Counted from the stretch's first letter, positions 1-8,733 are shown. The stretch: DNA of 54,858 bases from Nocardioides sp. REDSEA-S33_B3 (GCA_001627335.1 LUPK01000058.1:1-54858); one strand, 5' to 3'. Notes: generated from the letters alone by a model not told the origin. Numbers and translations are program-made.

Positions 1-37
1 GCTGGTGGGGGCGGCGGGCGGGGTACTCCGCATTCTT

Positions 38-65
38 TTCCTGCTTACTGCGCAGTACGCAGGAA
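38..65. repeat. 28-nt near-perfect palindrome, possible operator or hairpin
   Basis: Arms TTCCTGC (38-44) and GCAGGAA (59-65) flank the perfect 12-nt palindrome TACTGCGCAGTA (46-57); only positions 45 and 58 break the symmetry. It lies just downstream of the isoprenyl synthase gene. No T-run follows on either strand, so a protein-binding site for a gene left of the window is as likely as a terminator. The rest of 1-114 shows no gene. Confidence 0.4.
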
Positions 66-114
66 GGGGGATGCGTCGTAACCCGGCCGGTCGCCCGCCC
101 CGTCCCCCCACGGG

Positions 115-888
115 TCAGGTGCCGAAGCGACGCTCCCGCTGGGCGTACGCGCGGACCGCGCGGAGGAAGTCGACGCGGCGGAAGTCGGGCCAGTAGGCGT
201 CGCAGAAGTAGAACTCCGACTTCTCGCTCTGCCACAGCAGGAAGCCACCGAGCCGCTGCTCTCCGCTGGTGCGGATGACCAGGTCGGGGTCGGGCTGGCC
301 GCGGGTGTAGAGGTGCTCGGAGATGGCGTCGACGTCGACCTCGGCTGCCACCTGCTCCAGGGACAACCCCTGCTCAGCGGCGCTGGTGAGCAGCGAGCGG
401 ACCGCGTCGGCGATCTCCCGGCGCCCGCCGTAGGAGACCGCGACGTTGACGAGCATCCCGTCGACGTCACGGGTGGCCTCGGCGGCGGCCTTGAGCCGCT
501 CGGCCGTCGCCGAGGGCAGCAGGTCGAGGGCGCCCACGGGGTTCAACCGCCACCGCCGCTGGTCGGCCAGGGAGTCGACGGCATCGGCGATGATCGCCAG
601 CAGCGGCTCGAGCTCGCTGGCGGGACGGTTGAGGTTGTCGGTCGAGAGCAGCCACAGCGTGACGACCTCGATGCCGATCTCGTCGCACCACCCCAGCAGC
701 GGCTCGATGTTGGCGGCGCCGGCACGGTGCCCGTGGGCGGTGTCCCGTCCGACGGCCTTCGCCCACCGACGGTTGCCGTCGAGCATCACGCCAACGTGCC
801 GGGGGAGGCTCTCGGGCAGGCGCCGCACCAGCCGTGCCTCGTACGCCGGGTAGAGCACCCTCCGGAGCCCGCGCTTCCAGTCCGCCAC
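115..888 (-). CDS. Z-isoprenyl diphosphate synthase (UppS family)
   Basis: A 257-residue cis-prenyltransferase that condenses isopentenyl diphosphate with an allylic diphosphate, feeding polyprenyl-phosphate carriers for cell-wall assembly. Visible family motifs are DGNRRWA (residues 37-43, catalytic Asp37), HxxG-type HRAG (54-57) and RTSGE..RLGGFLLWQ (206-220). It starts with GTG, with TAACCT exactly six bases upstream and no Shine-Dalgarno, which suggests a leaderless mRNA. The divergent hemolysin III neighbour matches the Rv1085c-Rv1086 pair of M. tuberculosis, where Rv1086 makes short-chain Z-farnesyl diphosphate. That favours the short-chain enzyme, but chain length cannot be read from the sequence with certainty. 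Confidence 0.92.
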   Translation of the reverse strand: MADWKRGLRRVLYPAYEARLVRRLPESLPRHVGVMLDGNRRWAKAVGRDTAHGHRAGAANIEPLLGWCDEIGIEVVTLWLLSTDNLNRPASELEPLLAIIADAVDSLADQRRWRLNPVGALDLLPSATAERLKAAAEATRDVDGMLVNVAVSYGGRREIADAVRSLLTSAAEQGLSLEQVAAEVDVDAISEHLYTRGQPDPDLVIRTSGEQRLGGFLLWQSEKSEFYFCDAYWPDFRRVDFLRAVRAYAQRERRFGT

Positions 889-894
889 CTGCCA

Positions 895-900
895 AGGTTA
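895..900 (-). promoter_or_regulatory. Leaderless -10 element of the isoprenyl synthase gene
   Basis: TAACCT on the minus strand, six bases before the GTG at 888. It matches the TAnnnT-N6-RTG arrangement repeated across this window. No clear -35 is visible. Confidence 0.5.
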
Positions 901-965
901 TGCCCCGCTCCCCCGAGGTCACGAGAGGTTCACCTCATCGCGCGTCACCGGAAGTGACCCGCCGG

Positions 966-971
966 TACCCT
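966..971 (+). promoter_or_regulatory. Leaderless -10 element of the hemolysin III gene
   Basis: TACCCT, six bases before the ATG at 978. No ribosome binding site lies between, so transcription probably starts at or next to the start codon. Confidence 0.5.
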
Positions 972-977
972 CGACCC

Positions 978-1730
978 ATGAACCAGCACGTTCCTGACGC
1001 CGTCCGCGCGAGGGTCGACTCCCTCCACGACTCCGTCTCCGAGCACTGGGACGAGCTGCGCGCGGAGCTGCGCGAGATCAAGCCCAAGCTCCGAGGCTGG
1101 CTGCACCTGGCCACCGCACCGCTCACCCTGGCCGCCGGCATCGTGCTCGTCGTGCTGTCGCCCACCGCGACCACGCGGATCGGCTCGGCACTGTTCGCCG
1201 GCAGCGCCCTGGTGCTCTTCAGCGTCTCGGCGATCTACCACACCGGCACGTGGTCACCGCGGACGTGGGCCTTCCTGCGACGCTTCGACCACTCCAACAT
1301 CTTCCTGCTCATCGCCGGGTCCTACACGCCGTTCGCGCTGATCCTGCTCGAGGGAACCCAACAGGTCGTGCTGCTCTCGGTGGTGTGGTCCGGCGCCATC
1401 GCGGGCGTGGCGTTCCGCGTCTTCTGGACCGACGCGCCACGCTGGCTCTACACCCCGATCTACATCGCCCTGGGCTGGGCCGCGGTCTTCTTCATCCCCG
1501 GGTTCTTCCGGGGCGCCACCGACCTCGGTCTCGGCGTGGGCATCGCGGTCTTCACCCTGATCGTCGCCGGCGGCGCGCTCTACACCCTCGGCGGCGTGGT
1601 CTACGGCTTCAAGCGCCCCAACCCGTGGCCCCGCTGGTTCGGCTTCCACGAGGTCTTCCACACCTTCACGATCCTGGCGTTCGTCAGCCACTACGTCGGC
1701 GTCTCGCTGGCCACGTACTCCCTGCGCTGA
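978..1730 (+). CDS. Hemolysin III / PAQR-family membrane protein
   Basis: A 250-residue integral membrane protein of the HlyIII (YqfA/PAQR-like) family. After a charged N-terminal stretch of about 45 residues there are seven hydrophobic segments. Conserved polar residues of the family are visible: the His of SAIYHTG, the Asp-His-Ser of DHSNIF, and the paired histidines of FHEVFH with a following SHY near the C-terminus, which probably coordinate a metal. The ATG at 978 is chosen because the leaderless -10 sits six bases before it; the frame stays open upstream but is not protein-like. The biochemical role of bacterial members is unsettled, and the name hemolysin should not be taken literally. 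Confidence 0.9.
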   Translation: MNQHVPDAVRARVDSLHDSVSEHWDELRAELREIKPKLRGWLHLATAPLTLAAGIVLVVLSPTATTRIGSALFAGSALVLFSVSAIYHTGTWSPRTWAFLRRFDHSNIFLLIAGSYTPFALILLEGTQQVVLLSVVWSGAIAGVAFRVFWTDAPRWLYTPIYIALGWAAVFFIPGFFRGATDLGLGVGIAVFTLIVAGGALYTLGGVVYGFKRPNPWPRWFGFHEVFHTFTILAFVSHYVGVSLATYSLR

Positions 1731-1739
1731 GCCCCCTGG

Positions 1740-1758
1740 GTCCCGGACCTCCCGGGAC
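1740..1758. terminator. Bidirectional hairpin between convergent genes
   Basis: GTCCCGG and CCGGGAC arms with a five-base loop, between the stop codons of the hemolysin III and DUF1353 genes. There is no U-tract, as is common in high-GC actinobacteria. Confidence 0.5.
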
Positions 1759-1769
1759 ACCGCGACCGC

Positions 1770-2672
1770 TCAGACCAGCGCGTCGAGCACCAGCACGACC
1801 GACGCCGCGACACCGCCGACGACCACCGCCCCGGCCAGCAGCGGCACGCGCGTCGCGACCGCCTCCACCCCGCGGTAGAGCAGCGTCAGGGCCGCCACCA
1901 GCACGGTGACGTGCAGGAGCAGCGCCAGCCCGACGCCGAGGACCGCCCCGGCCACCCGGAACCTGCCCCACAGCAGGCCCAGGAGCAGGGGCACGACGAC
2001 CGCACCGGCCGCGCCGTGGGCCAGCTCCTCGGGCCACTCCCCCTCCGGCATCCACGGCACCGGCACGGCCAGCAGCGCCGCACGGTCCACGAGGTCCCAG
2101 CTGGCGCACCAGCCGAGCCAGGCGATCAGGAGCAGGCTGAGGACCGCCACGCCGCGCCGCCACCAGCCCTCGACGGCACCCCAGGGCAGCTGGGTCCGCG
2201 GCGTCACCACCAGCGTTGCGAGGGTGACCGCGCTCCAGGCCAGCCACCGCCGCACCACCCCGGTGCCGGTGTCGGCCATCGCGTCCCGGAAGACCCGATC
2301 GGCCTCCACGCGGTCGACCTGCCGCCCCTGCGCGGTGAGGTACGCCGGCTCGTCGGCGTCCGCGACGAGCGCGTCGTGCACGAGGGCGGCCGGCAGGTGG
2401 CGGCCGGTGCGGGGCACCAGCCAGGCGAAGACCGAGGGCACGGAGGTGAGGTCGGTGGTGAAGGTCCCGACGTCGGCAGGGACGACCAGGTCGCCCAGGT
2501 GCCGGTCGGCGTAGCCGATCCGACGAAACAGCGCGAAGACCTCCTGGTCCCCCCGTGCGCGGCGCTCCAGCACGATCCGTGGCGGGCGATCGCGCCGCGG
2601 CGGCTCCTCGCCCGCTCCTCCGTCGAAGAAGCGGGCCGGTTCGGCCCGCACGGTCGTCCCCATGCCGTCCAC
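1770..2672 (-). CDS. DUF1353-domain protein with membrane C-terminus
   Basis: A 300-residue protein of unknown function. The N-terminal half carries the DUF1353 signature: FTTDLTSVPSVFAWLVP followed by ALVHDAL, and an Asp/Arg-rich stretch ending in FRDAMADTG. The second half has about four hydrophobic segments, the first a LATLVV stretch and the last ending at the C-terminus, so the DUF1353 domain is tethered to the membrane. GTG at 2672 is the outer start; ATG at 2663 is an alternative. It ends close to the convergent hemolysin III gene and follows the LacI-family gene on the same strand without obvious functional linkage. Confidence 0.75.
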   Translation of the reverse strand: MDGMGTTVRAEPARFFDGGAGEEPPRRDRPPRIVLERRARGDQEVFALFRRIGYADRHLGDLVVPADVGTFTTDLTSVPSVFAWLVPRTGRHLPAALVHDALVADADEPAYLTAQGRQVDRVEADRVFRDAMADTGTGVVRRWLAWSAVTLATLVVTPRTQLPWGAVEGWWRRGVAVLSLLLIAWLGWCASWDLVDRAALLAVPVPWMPEGEWPEELAHGAAGAVVVPLLLGLLWGRFRVAGAVLGVGLALLLHVTVLVAALTLLYRGVEAVATRVPLLAGAVVVGGVAASVVLVLDALV

Positions 2673-2703
2673 CCTGCCACCGGACGCCGACAGCGGTCCT
2701 GGT

Positions 2704-3723
2704 TCAGGCGGGCGGCGCGGTCGAGGAGCGCAGCACCAGCTCGGTGGGCAGCTCGACGTGCTCGTTGACGTGGCCGTACTCCCGGTCGTCGCCCTCGAGC
2801 CGCTGGAGGATCTGCCGCGCGGCGACCCGCCCCTGCTGCAGCACCGGCTGCCGCACGGTGGTCAGCCCGACGTAGTGCGCCATCTCGTGGTCGTCGACGC
2901 CGACCACCGAGAGCTCCTCGGGCACCCGCACCCCGGCCTCCCGGGCGGCGTACAGGACGCCGAAGGCCATCTCGTCGCTGGCGCAGAAGACCGCCTTGGG
3001 CCGGTCGGCACGCCGCATCAGCTGCTCGCCGGCGTCGTGCCCGCCCTCGAGGGTGAACAGCCCCTCCAGCTCCATGCTGGGGTCGGGCTCGATGCCTGCC
3101 TCCCGCAGCGACGCCCGGTAGCCCTCCAGGCGAGCACGGGGTGTGGCGAGGTCGAGCCCCTCGTCGCTGAGCTGGCCGACGTAGGCGATGCGGCGGTGAC
3201 CGAGCTCGAGCAGGTGGGACACCGCGGTGCGGGCGACCGCGTCGTCGTCGACGCGGACCGAGGGCCACTCCCGCACCCGGGACCCGAGGGTCACCACGGG
3301 CATGCCGTGCCGGGAGAGCCACAGCACCTCCTCGGGCGTGGGCCCGAGGCCGACCACGATCAGCGCGTCGGCGCGCTTGGTGACTAGCTGGGTCAGGAGC
3401 ACGCGGCGTCGCGCGTCGGGGTCGCCGCCGATGTTGTAGAGCAGCACGTCGTAGCCGCGCTCGCGCAGCACCTGCTCGGCGCCGTGGACGACGGTCGCGA
3501 AGAACCACCGCGTCACGAAGAGGACCACGATCGCGACCGTGCGGGTCTGCCCGCCGCTGGCCAGACCGACGGCGTGCGGGGAGGGGACGTAGCCCAGCCG
3601 CAGGGCGGCGTCCATGACCTTGGCGCGGGTCTCGTCCGAGACCCGCGGCAGCCCGCGCAGCGCCCGGGAGACGGTCGCGGTGGACACCCCGGTCTCCCGC
3701 GCGAGGTCGTTGATGCTGGTCAT
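2704..3723 (-). CDS. LacI-family transcriptional regulator of sugar genes
   Basis: A 339-residue repressor. The N-terminal HTH is typical (TSINDLARETGVSTATVSRA, then a YVPSPHA hinge region), followed by a periplasmic-binding-protein-like effector domain to the C-terminus. The start is supported by a GGAGGAG ribosome binding site five bases upstream. It is divergent from the GH1 beta-glucosidase, and the 71-bp space between them contains a LacI-type palindrome over the -35 element of the glucosidase promoter. A second LacI-like operator precedes the sugar-binding lipoprotein gene. The likely role is repression of this glucoside uptake and hydrolysis set, relieved by a sugar; the inducer is unknown. 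Confidence 0.9.
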   Translation of the reverse strand: MTSINDLARETGVSTATVSRALRGLPRVSDETRAKVMDAALRLGYVPSPHAVGLASGGQTRTVAIVVLFVTRWFFATVVHGAEQVLRERGYDVLLYNIGGDPDARRRVLLTQLVTKRADALIVVGLGPTPEEVLWLSRHGMPVVTLGSRVREWPSVRVDDDAVARTAVSHLLELGHRRIAYVGQLSDEGLDLATPRARLEGYRASLREAGIEPDPSMELEGLFTLEGGHDAGEQLMRRADRPKAVFCASDEMAFGVLYAAREAGVRVPEELSVVGVDDHEMAHYVGLTTVRQPVLQQGRVAARQILQRLEGDDREYGHVNEHVELPTELVLRSSTAPPA

Positions 3724-3760
3724 CGCCGCTCCTCCCGCACGCCGCGCCCCACACCGCGAC

Positions 3761-3788
3761 TTGACCGGTAAACCAGACGCTCTAGGCT
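3761..3788 (+). promoter_or_regulatory. Leaderless promoter with overlapping LacI operator
   Basis: The -35 TTGACC (3761-3766), a 16-bp spacer and the -10 TAGGCT (3783-3788) stand six bases before the ATG at 3795. The near-perfect palindrome TTGACCGGTAAA (3761-3772, 10 of 12 symmetric, CCGG centre) covers the -35, as expected for a LacI-family operator. Confidence 0.7.
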
Positions 3789-3794
3789 GCCCTC

Positions 3795-5201
3795 ATGAGC
3801 ACCCCTGCGCGCACCGTCCCGCCGACCGCACTGCCGACCCGGTTGCCCGGGCCCGAGCGCCTCGAGCTGGGCACCGCCACGGCGTCGTACCAGGTGGAGG
3901 GCGCGAGCACCGAGGACGGCCGCGGCCCCTCGATCTGGGACACCTTCACCGCGCGCCCCGGCACGATCAGGGACGGCTCGGACGGCTCGGTCGCGTGCGA
4001 CTCCTACCACCGCTACACCGAGGACGCCGACCTCGTCGCCGGCGCCGGTCTTGACTGGTACCGCTTCTCGGTCGCCTGGCCGCGCATCGTCCCCGAGGGC
4101 CGCGGGCGCGTGGAGCAGCGGGGCCTGGACTACTACGACCGGCTCGTCGACGCCCTGCTCGAGCGCGGCGTGAAGCCCACCGGCACGCTCTACCACTGGG
4201 ACCTCCCCCAGCCCCTCGAGGACGAGGGCGGCTGGCTCGAGCGCGGCACCGCCGAGGCCTTCGCCGACTACGCCGAGGTCGTCCACGGGCGCCTCGGCGA
4301 CCGCGTCGGCCTCTGGGCCACCCACAACGAGCCGTGGTGCGCGGCCTACCTCGGGTACGCCGCCGGCGTGCACGCCCCCGGGCGCCGGGAGGGCGGACGC
4401 GCGCACCGCGCCGCCCACCACCTGATGCTCGGCCACGCGCTGGCCGCCGAGCGGCTGCGCGCCGGCGCTCACCCGGTCGACGTGGGCATCGTGCTCAACC
4501 TCGCGCCCATCTGGCCCGAGCAGCCGGAGCGTCCAGAGGTGCGGGACGTCGCCGACGGCGTCGACGCCATCCGCAACCGGGTCTGGCTCGACCCCCTGGT
4601 CGACGGCGCGTACGACGCCGGGCTGCTGCGCGTGGCGCCGGAGCTCGCCGACGACGAGCTCGTCCGACCCGGCGACCTCGAGCGTGTCCAGGGCTCGGCC
4701 GACTGGGTCGGTCTCAACTACTACACGCCCGTCCGTCCGGACCTGCCCGGCGCCGGCAGGGCCGACCACCCCGAGGGCGGCGCCTACCCGGGCACGGCGC
4801 CCTTCGAGCTGGTCGTGCGCGAGCCGATCACCGACATCGGCTGGGAGATCGACGCCAGCGGTCTCGACGAGCTGATCCGCACCACCGCCGAGCGCACCGG
4901 CCTGCCGGTGCTGGTGATGGAGAACGGTGCGGCCTGTGCGGACACCGACGTCGTCGAGGGCACCGTGCGCGACGAGGACCGCATCGCCTACCTGCGCGAC
5001 CACCTCGCGGCGGCCGAGCGGGCCCGCGAGGCCGGAGCCGACCTGCGGGCCTACGTCGTGTGGACGCTGCTGGACAACTTCGAGTGGGCCGAGGGCTACA
5101 CCAAGACCTTCGGCATCGTGCACATCGACCCGCAGACCCAGGACCGGACCCCCAAGGCGTCCTACCACTGGCTGGCCGAGACCATCCGGGCGCGCGGGTA
5201 G
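3795..5201 (+). CDS. GH1 family beta-glucosidase
   Basis: A 468-residue retaining glycoside hydrolase of family 1, likely cytoplasmic because no signal peptide is visible. Landmarks: the N-terminal GTATASYQVEGA motif, the acid/base Glu179 in THNEPW, the nucleophile Glu376 in VMENGA, and the C-terminal aglycone-site block DNFEWAEGYTKTFGIVHID. The length is normal for the family. It probably hydrolyses beta-glucosides or short oligosaccharides brought in by the adjacent ABC importer. Expression is predicted to be leaderless and controlled by the divergent LacI-type repressor. The exact substrate cannot be read from the sequence. Confidence 0.93.
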   Translation: MSTPARTVPPTALPTRLPGPERLELGTATASYQVEGASTEDGRGPSIWDTFTARPGTIRDGSDGSVACDSYHRYTEDADLVAGAGLDWYRFSVAWPRIVPEGRGRVEQRGLDYYDRLVDALLERGVKPTGTLYHWDLPQPLEDEGGWLERGTAEAFADYAEVVHGRLGDRVGLWATHNEPWCAAYLGYAAGVHAPGRREGGRAHRAAHHLMLGHALAAERLRAGAHPVDVGIVLNLAPIWPEQPERPEVRDVADGVDAIRNRVWLDPLVDGAYDAGLLRVAPELADDELVRPGDLERVQGSADWVGLNYYTPVRPDLPGAGRADHPEGGAYPGTAPFELVVREPITDIGWEIDASGLDELIRTTAERTGLPVLVMENGAACADTDVVEGTVRDEDRIAYLRDHLAAAERAREAGADLRAYVVWTLLDNFEWAEGYTKTFGIVHIDPQTQDRTPKASYHWLAETIRARG

Positions 5202-5220
5202 GCGCCGGCGTCCGGCGCCC
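5202..5220. terminator. Hairpin between glucosidase and permease genes
   Basis: A perfect 8-bp stem, GGCGCCGG and CCGGCGCC, with loop CGT, starts directly after the TAG of the glucosidase gene. The convergent permease gene ends at 5287, so it may act in both directions. There is no U-tract. Confidence 0.6.
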
Positions 5221-5286
5221 GGGTCGCGACGTGGGTCGCGGCCCGGGCCCGGAACGACTGCGCTGGCGGCAGGGCCCGGGGTCAGC

Positions 5287-6228
5287 TCATCCCTTGACAC
5301 TGCCCGCGAGCAGGCCGCGCACGAAGTAGCGCTGCAGGGCCAGGAAGACGATCAACGGGATGATCAGCGAGACGAAGGCGCCCGAGGCCAGCAGCTGCCA
5401 GTCCTGACCGCGCTCACCGACCAGGCTCACCAGCTTCACCGTCATCGGCGCTGCCTGCGGGGAGCTGAAGACCAGCGCCACGAGCAGGTCGTTCCAGACC
5501 CAGAGGAACTGGAAGATCCCGAAGGCGGCGATCGCCGGCATCATCAGCGGCAGCATCACCCGGGTGAAGATCTGCACGTGCCCGGCACCGTCCACGCGCG
5601 CGGACTCGATGAGCTCACCGGGGATCTCGCGCATGAAGTTGTGCAGCAGGAAGATGGCCAGCGGCAGCGCGAAGATGCTGTGCGAGAGCCAGATCGTGTA
5701 GAAGCCGCCGCCGGGGGCATCGGTCCCGGCCAGCGGGATCAGGTTGAACGGCGGGTCGACGTACAGCGTGAGCAGCGGGACCAGGGTCACCTGGATCGGC
5801 ACGATCTGCAGCGCGAAGACCGCCACGAAGAGCGTGTCGCGGCCCTTGAAGTCCATCCACGCGAAGGCGTAGGCGGCCATCGTCGCCAGGCTGATCGGGA
5901 TCAGCACGGCCGGCACCGAGATGACGATCGAGTTGACCAGGTTGGTCATCAGGCCGCTGGACCCGCCCGAGAGCACGTCGCGGTAGTTGTCGAGGGTGAA
6001 GGAGGGGTCGGTGAAGACGTTCCACCAGCCGTTGGACTTCACCTCCCCCTCGGGACGGAAGGAGCTGATCAGCAGACCAGCGGTCGGCACGGTCCACAGC
6101 AGGGCGATGACCAGCGCGACGGCCGAGGCCCAGCGGTTGCTGAGCGCTCCGGCGGCAGCAGAGCTCGCGCTCTTGGGGTTGCCGGCCGGGGTCGGCTGCG
6201 GCGGCGCGGTGGGGGTCGTGGTGGTCAT
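5287..6228 (-). CDS. Sugar ABC transporter permease, MalG type
   Basis: A 313-residue inner-membrane permease of the carbohydrate-uptake (CUT1) type. Six hydrophobic segments are visible, with a first helix near ALVIALLWTVPTAGLLISSF. The EAA loop that contacts the ATPase reads ELIESARVDGAGHVQIFTRV. The start is fixed by a 4-bp ATGA overlap with the upstream permease gene, which implies translational coupling. The C-terminus FVRGLLAGSVKG is typical of MalG-like proteins. It works with the MalF-type partner and the lipoprotein encoded upstream. No ATP-binding subunit is encoded nearby. Confidence 0.92.
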   Translation of the reverse strand: MTTTTPTAPPQPTPAGNPKSASSAAAGALSNRWASAVALVIALLWTVPTAGLLISSFRPEGEVKSNGWWNVFTDPSFTLDNYRDVLSGGSSGLMTNLVNSIVISVPAVLIPISLATMAAYAFAWMDFKGRDTLFVAVFALQIVPIQVTLVPLLTLYVDPPFNLIPLAGTDAPGGGFYTIWLSHSIFALPLAIFLLHNFMREIPGELIESARVDGAGHVQIFTRVMLPLMMPAIAAFGIFQFLWVWNDLLVALVFSSPQAAPMTVKLVSLVGERGQDWQLLASGAFVSLIIPLIVFLALQRYFVRGLLAGSVKG

Positions 6229-7196
6229 CGGGCCTCCAGCTTGCGCATCTGTCGGACGTTGTAGATGACGATCGGCATGACCAGCACGAAGATCACCACG
6301 GCGATCGCGGCGGCGAGGCCGTTGTTGTTGGCCACGAAGCTCTGCCGGTAGAACTCGTAGGCCAGGACGCTGGTGCCGAAGTTGCCGCCGGTGGCGGTCT
6401 GCACGATGTCGAAGACCTTCAGCGTGGCGATGGTGATCGTGGTCAGCACGACGATCAGCGTGGGCCGGATGCTCGGGACCGTGATGTGGCGAAACATCTT
6501 CCAGCCGCTCACGCCGTCGAGGCGGGCCGCCTCGACGATGTCCTCGGGGATGGCCTTGATCGAGGCCGAGAGCAGCGTCATCGCGAAACCGGCCTGGATC
6601 CACACCAGGATCACGATGAGGAAGAAGGTGTTCCACGGCTCGTTGAGCAGGAAGTTGTAGGTGTCGAGCCCGAGCCAGGTGAGGAACTGGTTGAGCAGGC
6701 CGATCTGGGTGCTGTCGCCCGACTTGTAGTCGTAGACGAACTTCCAGATGATCGAGGCGCCCACCATCGAGATGGCCATCGGCAGGAACAGCAGCGCCTT
6801 GGCGAACTTCTCGAACGAGGCGCGGTCGACCAGGACGGCGTAGAGCAGCCCGATGCCGGTCGAGAGCAGCGGCGTCAGCACGACCCAGAAGAGCGTGTTG
6901 CGCAGCACCTCGAGCTGGTTGCTGTCGGTGAACAGGCGCTGGTAGTTGTCCAGCCCCACGAACTCCTGGGCGAAGATGTTGGTCCCGCCGAAGAGCGAGT
7001 CGTAGACGGTGACGCCGGCCGGGTAGAGCAGCCCGACGCCGATCAGCAGGAGCGAGGGCGCGAGGAACGCGGCGGTCTGGACGCGCTCACCGGAGCGGGA
7101 GCGCAGTCGTTGGGTGGCGAGCAGGATCAGGGCCACCACGCCGTAGAACAGCGCGACGGCGATGACCATCTGGAGGAGCTTCTCGGGGGTACTCAA
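6225..7196 (-). CDS. Sugar ABC transporter permease, MalF type
   Basis: A 323-residue permease pairing with the downstream MalG-type protein. The first hydrophobic segment spans roughly residues 10-27 and a second begins near FLAPSLLLIGVGLLYP. The EAA loop reads DIVEAARLDGVSGWKMFRHI. The start appears to be an unusual TTG, supported by GGGAG about seven bases upstream; an ATG nine codons later is an alternative. It lies 93 bp after the substrate-binding gene, behind a very strong hairpin that may lower permease expression relative to the binding protein. Confidence 0.9.
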   Translation of the reverse strand: MSTPEKLLQMVIAVALFYGVVALILLATQRLRSRSGERVQTAAFLAPSLLLIGVGLLYPAGVTVYDSLFGGTNIFAQEFVGLDNYQRLFTDSNQLEVLRNTLFWVVLTPLLSTGIGLLYAVLVDRASFEKFAKALLFLPMAISMVGASIIWKFVYDYKSGDSTQIGLLNQFLTWLGLDTYNFLLNEPWNTFFLIVILVWIQAGFAMTLLSASIKAIPEDIVEAARLDGVSGWKMFRHITVPSIRPTLIVVLTTITIATLKVFDIVQTATGGNFGTSVLAYEFYRQSFVANNNGLAAAIAVVIFVLVMPIVIYNVRQMRKLEAR

Positions 7197-7245
7197 CGCG
7201 TCACTCCCATGGCGGGTCGGCGGGGCGTGCGGGCACAGGAGGTAC

Positions 7246-7283
7246 GACGGTGGGTGGCCGACCTGGGTCGGCCACCCACCGTC
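7246..7283 (-). terminator. Strong intercistronic hairpin, likely attenuator or 3' stabiliser
   Basis: Perfect 18-bp inverted repeat (arms 7246-7263 and 7266-7283, two-base spacer) between the substrate-binding gene and the permease genes of the same operon. There is no U-tract. By position it should reduce read-through to, or protect mRNA upstream of, the permeases. Confidence 0.65.
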
Positions 7284-7289
7284 ATCGGG

Positions 7290-8669
7290 TCACTGCCAGG
7301 CGCTCTCGATGTTGCCGAGCGCCTGCTCGGAGCTGTCGCCGGTCACCCAGGCGGTCATCTCCTTCCAGAAGGCGCCGGCGCCGATGGCGCTGGGCATCTG
7401 GTCGGAGCCGTCGAAGCGGAAGACGGCCTCGGGGTCCTGGAAGGTCTCGGCCGACAGCTGGTCGATCGGGCTGGTGAGATTGGCGATGTCCAGCCCCGTG
7501 TTGGCGCTGACCCAGCCGCCGCCCGGGGTGGCCTGGGCCTTCTCGTTGGCCCACACGTCGGTCGACAGGTAGGTCTGGAAGGCTTGGACCTGCGGCTCGT
7601 TCGAGAACGCCGCGACGAACTCGCCACCGCCGAGGACGGGCTTGCCGTTCTCCTCGTTGGTCGGCGGGAGGTAGAACGCGAAGACGTCGCCGTCCTCGTT
7701 GACGTTCGTGCCCTCGGGCCACTGGGCGGCGTAGAACGACGCCTGGCGGTGCAGCGCGCACTTGCCGTCGAGGATCGGCAGGCCGCCGTCCTGGAAGGCG
7801 GTGGTGGCGATGGAGTTGACGTCGCCGAAGCCGCCGTTGACGTAGTCGGGGTTCTTCATGATCTCGCCGACGCGGTCCAGCGACTCGACGATGGCCGGGT
7901 CGTCGAAGGCGATCTCGTGGTTGACCCACTGGTCGTAGGTGTCGGCGCCGGCGTCACGCAGGACGGCGTCCTCGAGCCAGTCGGTGGCGACCCAGCCGGT
8001 GGCCTCGCCGGACTCGATGCCCACGCACCACGGCTTCATGCCGGAGTCGGCGATCTCGTCGGACAGGGCGATCATGTCGTCCCAGGTCTCGGGGACCTCC
8101 CAGCCGTTGTCGGAGAACATCGACGGGGAGTACCACACGAAGGACTTCACCGAGGCGCCGAGCGGGGCGGCGTAGAAGGTGCCGTCGACGGTGCCGTAGC
8201 CCTTCCAGTCCTCACCGAAGAACTCGTCGACGTTGTCGGCGGTGGGCGTCGGGGCGGCCTCGACCTCGCCGGAGGCGACGACGGTCTGCAGCAGGCCGGG
8301 CTGCGGGATGTAGGCGATGTCAGGGGCGTTGCCGGCCTTGACGCGCACGACGAGCTGGGTCTCGAACTGGTCGGAGCCGTCGTAGTCGACCTCGGCGCCG
8401 GTGCAGGTGGTGAACAGCTCGTAGGACGCCTCGTGCGCCTCCTGCTCGGGCGGCAGGATCGAGGTGTAGACCCCGACCGTGGTGCCGGTGAGGTCACCGA
8501 ACTCGGCGAGCTGCTCGAGGCCCTCGCACTCGGACATGCCCTCGCCCGGCCAGGTGCCGCCGGCGGACTGAGGCTCGTTGGTGTCGTCGTCGCTGGCACA
8601 ACCGGCCAGCACGAGACCGGTCACGGCCATGGCGGCCACGGCACCGACTCGGATCTTGCGTGAGCGCAT
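7290..8669 (-). CDS. Sugar ABC transporter substrate-binding lipoprotein
   Basis: A 459-residue extracytoplasmic solute-binding protein of the bacterial extracellular family 1 type. The N-terminus MRSRK, a hydrophobic stretch and the lipobox LVLAGC mark a lipoprotein signal peptide; the mature part would start at the Cys followed by an acidic linker. The ATG at 8669 is chosen because AGAGGGA lies about seven bases upstream and the lipobox is then at the usual distance; an earlier in-frame start at 8699 exists. It delivers sugar to the two permeases downstream. A LacI-like operator lies in its promoter region, tying it to the nearby repressor. Confidence 0.93.
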   Translation of the reverse strand: MRSRKIRVGAVAAMAVTGLVLAGCASDDDTNEPQSAGGTWPGEGMSECEGLEQLAEFGDLTGTTVGVYTSILPPEQEAHEASYELFTTCTGAEVDYDGSDQFETQLVVRVKAGNAPDIAYIPQPGLLQTVVASGEVEAAPTPTADNVDEFFGEDWKGYGTVDGTFYAAPLGASVKSFVWYSPSMFSDNGWEVPETWDDMIALSDEIADSGMKPWCVGIESGEATGWVATDWLEDAVLRDAGADTYDQWVNHEIAFDDPAIVESLDRVGEIMKNPDYVNGGFGDVNSIATTAFQDGGLPILDGKCALHRQASFYAAQWPEGTNVNEDGDVFAFYLPPTNEENGKPVLGGGEFVAAFSNEPQVQAFQTYLSTDVWANEKAQATPGGGWVSANTGLDIANLTSPIDQLSAETFQDPEAVFRFDGSDQMPSAIGAGAFWKEMTAWVTGDSSEQALGNIESAWQ

Positions 8670-8733
8670 CGGGTCCCTCTCTTCCCTGGAGGCCGACACG
8701 GCGTCGACCCCACCCAGTGCTTGCGTAAACCCG

